Assembly: GCA_031266495.1 (NCBI GenBank)
Contig: JAISAX010000539.1
Span: 1-6,895, forward strand
Direction: 5' to 3'
Length of the DNA: 6,895 bases
DNA from: Opitutaceae bacterium
Lineage (GTDB): Bacteria; Verrucomicrobiota; Verrucomicrobiae; Opitutales; Opitutaceae
A program made the position numbers and the translations under genes. Of this stretch, positions 5,504 through 6,895 are shown piece by piece. Position 1 is the stretch's first letter; every line of letters starts with the position of its first letter. The notes below the pieces were generated by a model. It saw only the letters and a list, made by a program, of their open reading frames with translations. It was not told where the DNA came from and ran no database searches.

Positions 5504-6895
5504 ATGACACGAATCCGCCACACCAGGGCGTTTGCGACGCTCCTCATGACCGCGGCCCTGCCACTCGCCGCCGCCCGCCTCGCCACGGCCGCCAGCGCTC
5601 CGCCCGCGGACCTCACGCCCGACCCCGCGCGTATTGAAAAAATAGCGACACTGCTCCCCGCCGCGCCCGCCTTTTGCGGTCCGTCGCGCGCCGATCGCGC
5701 CGCCTGGGAAGGGTTCGCCGGGCGTTTCGGCACCCGCGTCATCCCGCCCGCCGACAAGGCCCGCCTCCAGCCTCCCCCCCCCCTCGCCGACGAAGACCGC
5801 CTCGAATACTCGCGCACCGGAAAACGCGGCGGCCCGTATTCAAAAAACAGCGACAGCCGCCGCTACCGCCTCAAAATCTTCACCCTCGCCGAATGCGCCG
5901 CGGACGACGGACGTTTCGTCCCCGCGCTCACCGCCGAACTCGAAGCCATCCTTGCCGAAAAAACCTGGGTCGCCCCCGCCCACGACAGCAAACTCCTCAA
6001 CTACCGTGGCGAACTCATCGACGTCGATCTGATGGCCGCCACCGACGCCGCCATGATCGGCACCACGCTCGCGCTCGTCGGCGACAAGCTGCCCGCCGGC
6101 CTCGTCACCCGCGCCCGCGACGAATTGCGCCGCCGCGTTTTTGATCCTTACCTGAACCGCCTCCGCAACCCCGGCGGTTCGCGTCTTTGCTGGTGGATCA
6201 CCGTTGACCACAACTGGAACGCCGTCTGCCACGCCGGCATCACGCTCGCCGCGCTCACCGCGCTGCCCGACCTGCGCCTGCGCGCCGAAATCGTCGCCGG
6301 CGCGGAAAAAAATCTTCTCCGCTACCTTCACGGATTTCCTGCCGACGGCTACTGCATCGAAGGGCTTGGTTACTGGAACTACGGCTTCAGCCACTACGTC
6401 GCCCTCGCCGAAACCCTCTTCCGCCAGACGTCCGGTAAAATCAATCTCTACGCCAACCCGCTCGTGAAGGAAATCGCCGCCTTCCCGGTCGATCTCGAAA
6501 TGGCGCCCGGCTTGTATCCGTATTTTGGGGATAGCCGGCTTTACGCCCAACCCATGTGGTGGATCAACCGCCTCGCCAACCCGCGCCTCGGCCTCCCCCC
6601 GCCCGCCTCCGGCAAGCTCGATCCGGCCGATCCCGGCATCTTCCTCTACAGCGTCGGGCTGACAGCCTTCCCGTTGCCGGACAACGTTTCGCCCGTTACT
6701 TCCACTCCATTTGCAGACAACTCCGGACCTCAAACCCCGGACCTGAAACCGGCGGCGGACGCCGCCGCCGCCGCTCCTCCTCCCGCCATGCGGCGCGGCG
6801 ACCCGTTGCGCGGCTGGTTTTCCAACGCCGGCATCCTCGTTGCCCGGCCCGGCGACAACGATCCCGCCCGCCTCGCCGTCACGCTCAAGGGCGGA
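5504..6895 (+). CDS. Heparinase II/III-family protein, 3' partial
   Basis: The frame is open from ATG 5504 to the window end (464 codons, no stop). It is the N-terminal part of a polysaccharide lyase-like protein; relatives are often 600 or more residues. Residues 1 to about 31 form a secretion signal (basic start, Ala/Leu core, ending ATAASA), so it acts outside the cytoplasm. Residues about 120-400 fit the alpha/alpha-toroid of heparinase II/III-type lyases: WWITVDHNWNAVCHAG (231-245, NWN at 237-239, H236 and H243 nearby) and PADGYCIEGLGYWNYGFSHY (279-298, candidate catalytic Tyr in GYWNYG). A Pro/Ala-rich linker (about 405-430) leads to GWFSNAGILVARPG (437-450), the typical entry to the beta-sandwich domain. 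The family cleaves uronic-acid glycans by beta-elimination; the substrate cannot be assigned. A C10 run lies in the coding sequence. There is no Shine-Dalgarno; the start is set by the signal peptide. Confidence 0.85.
   Translation, partial: MTRIRHTRAFATLLMTAALPLAAARLATAASAPPADLTPDPARIEKIATLLPAAPAFCGPSRADRAAWEGFAGRFGTRVIPPADKARLQPPPPLADEDRLEYSRTGKRGGPYSKNSDSRRYRLKIFTLAECAADDGRFVPALTAELEAILAEKTWVAPAHDSKLLNYRGELIDVDLMAATDAAMIGTTLALVGDKLPAGLVTRARDELRRRVFDPYLNRLRNPGGSRLCWWITVDHNWNAVCHAGITLAALTALPDLRLRAEIVAGAEKNLLRYLHGFPADGYCIEGLGYWNYGFSHYVALAETLFRQTSGKINLYANPLVKEIAAFPVDLEMAPGLYPYFGDSRLYAQPMWWINRLANPRLGLPPPASGKLDPADPGIFLYSVGLTAFPLPDNVSPVTSTPFADNSGPQTPDLKPAADAAAAAPPPAMRRGDPLRGWFSNAGILVARPGDNDPARLAVTLKGG
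5774..5783 (+). repeat. C10 homopolymer within heparinase-like CDS
   Basis: Ten C preceded by CCT encode part of QPPPPL (residues 89-94), between the signal-peptide region and the toroid. One extra C would shift translation into a frame that ends at 6142-6144, removing the catalytic region, so slippage here would switch the enzyme off. Confidence 0.88.

Noticed and set aside
4583..5521. A 312-codon minus-strand open frame opposite the pseudopilin
   Set aside because: Gly/Val/Arg-rich, no motif, and fully explained by the codon bias of the pseudopilin gene on the other strand.
5840..6733. A 297-codon minus-strand open frame opposite the heparinase-like gene
   Set aside because: The plus strand carries clear lyase motifs and a signal peptide; the antisense translation resembles no family.

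Overview
The window looks like a chromosomal piece of a GC-rich verrucomicrobial bacterium, most likely in or near the Opitutaceae. That placement is inferred from gene content: a PEP-CTERM sorting-signal protein, a pseudopilin of the type with a C-terminal DG motif, an AraC regulator and a heparinase II/III-like enzyme, all side by side. No rRNA, tRNA or CRISPR array is visible.

Left part (1-992), an accessory region. A compact structured element (28-238) has 13-bp perfect terminal inverted repeats, arm hairpins that covary, and 9-bp flanking direct repeats. It looks like a MITE-type insertion. After it comes a HicAB toxin-antitoxin locus. The hicA toxin reading frame (316-579) is interrupted by an in-frame TGA at codon 28, while the hicB antitoxin (593-946) is intact. 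The locus appears to be an antitoxin that has outlived its toxin.

Middle part (993-3667), minus strand. An AraC-family regulator with an N-terminal cupin-like sensor region overlaps the next gene by 4 bp (ATGA). That gene encodes a 576-residue protein with a probable polysaccharide-deacetylase-like (beta/alpha)-barrel N-terminus. Inside its coding sequence are a C9 homopolymer in a G-quadruplex-prone tract and a 4 x 12-bp tandem repeat.

Right part (3793-6895), plus strand, divergent from the regulator. In order there are a secreted PEP-CTERM protein, a type II/IV pseudopilin-like protein, and a secreted heparinase II/III-family protein that runs off the window. Gaps are short (46 and 81 bp), so they may be co-transcribed. 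With the divergent regulator pair, the arrangement reads as a small polysaccharide-sensing, -binding and -cleaving locus; this joint role is inference.

Two patterns recur across the window. Four C9-C10 homopolymers, each preceded by CT, lie on the same strand: two inside genes and two in short gaps. Several genes also start behind pyrimidine-rich leaders with no Shine-Dalgarno sequence.
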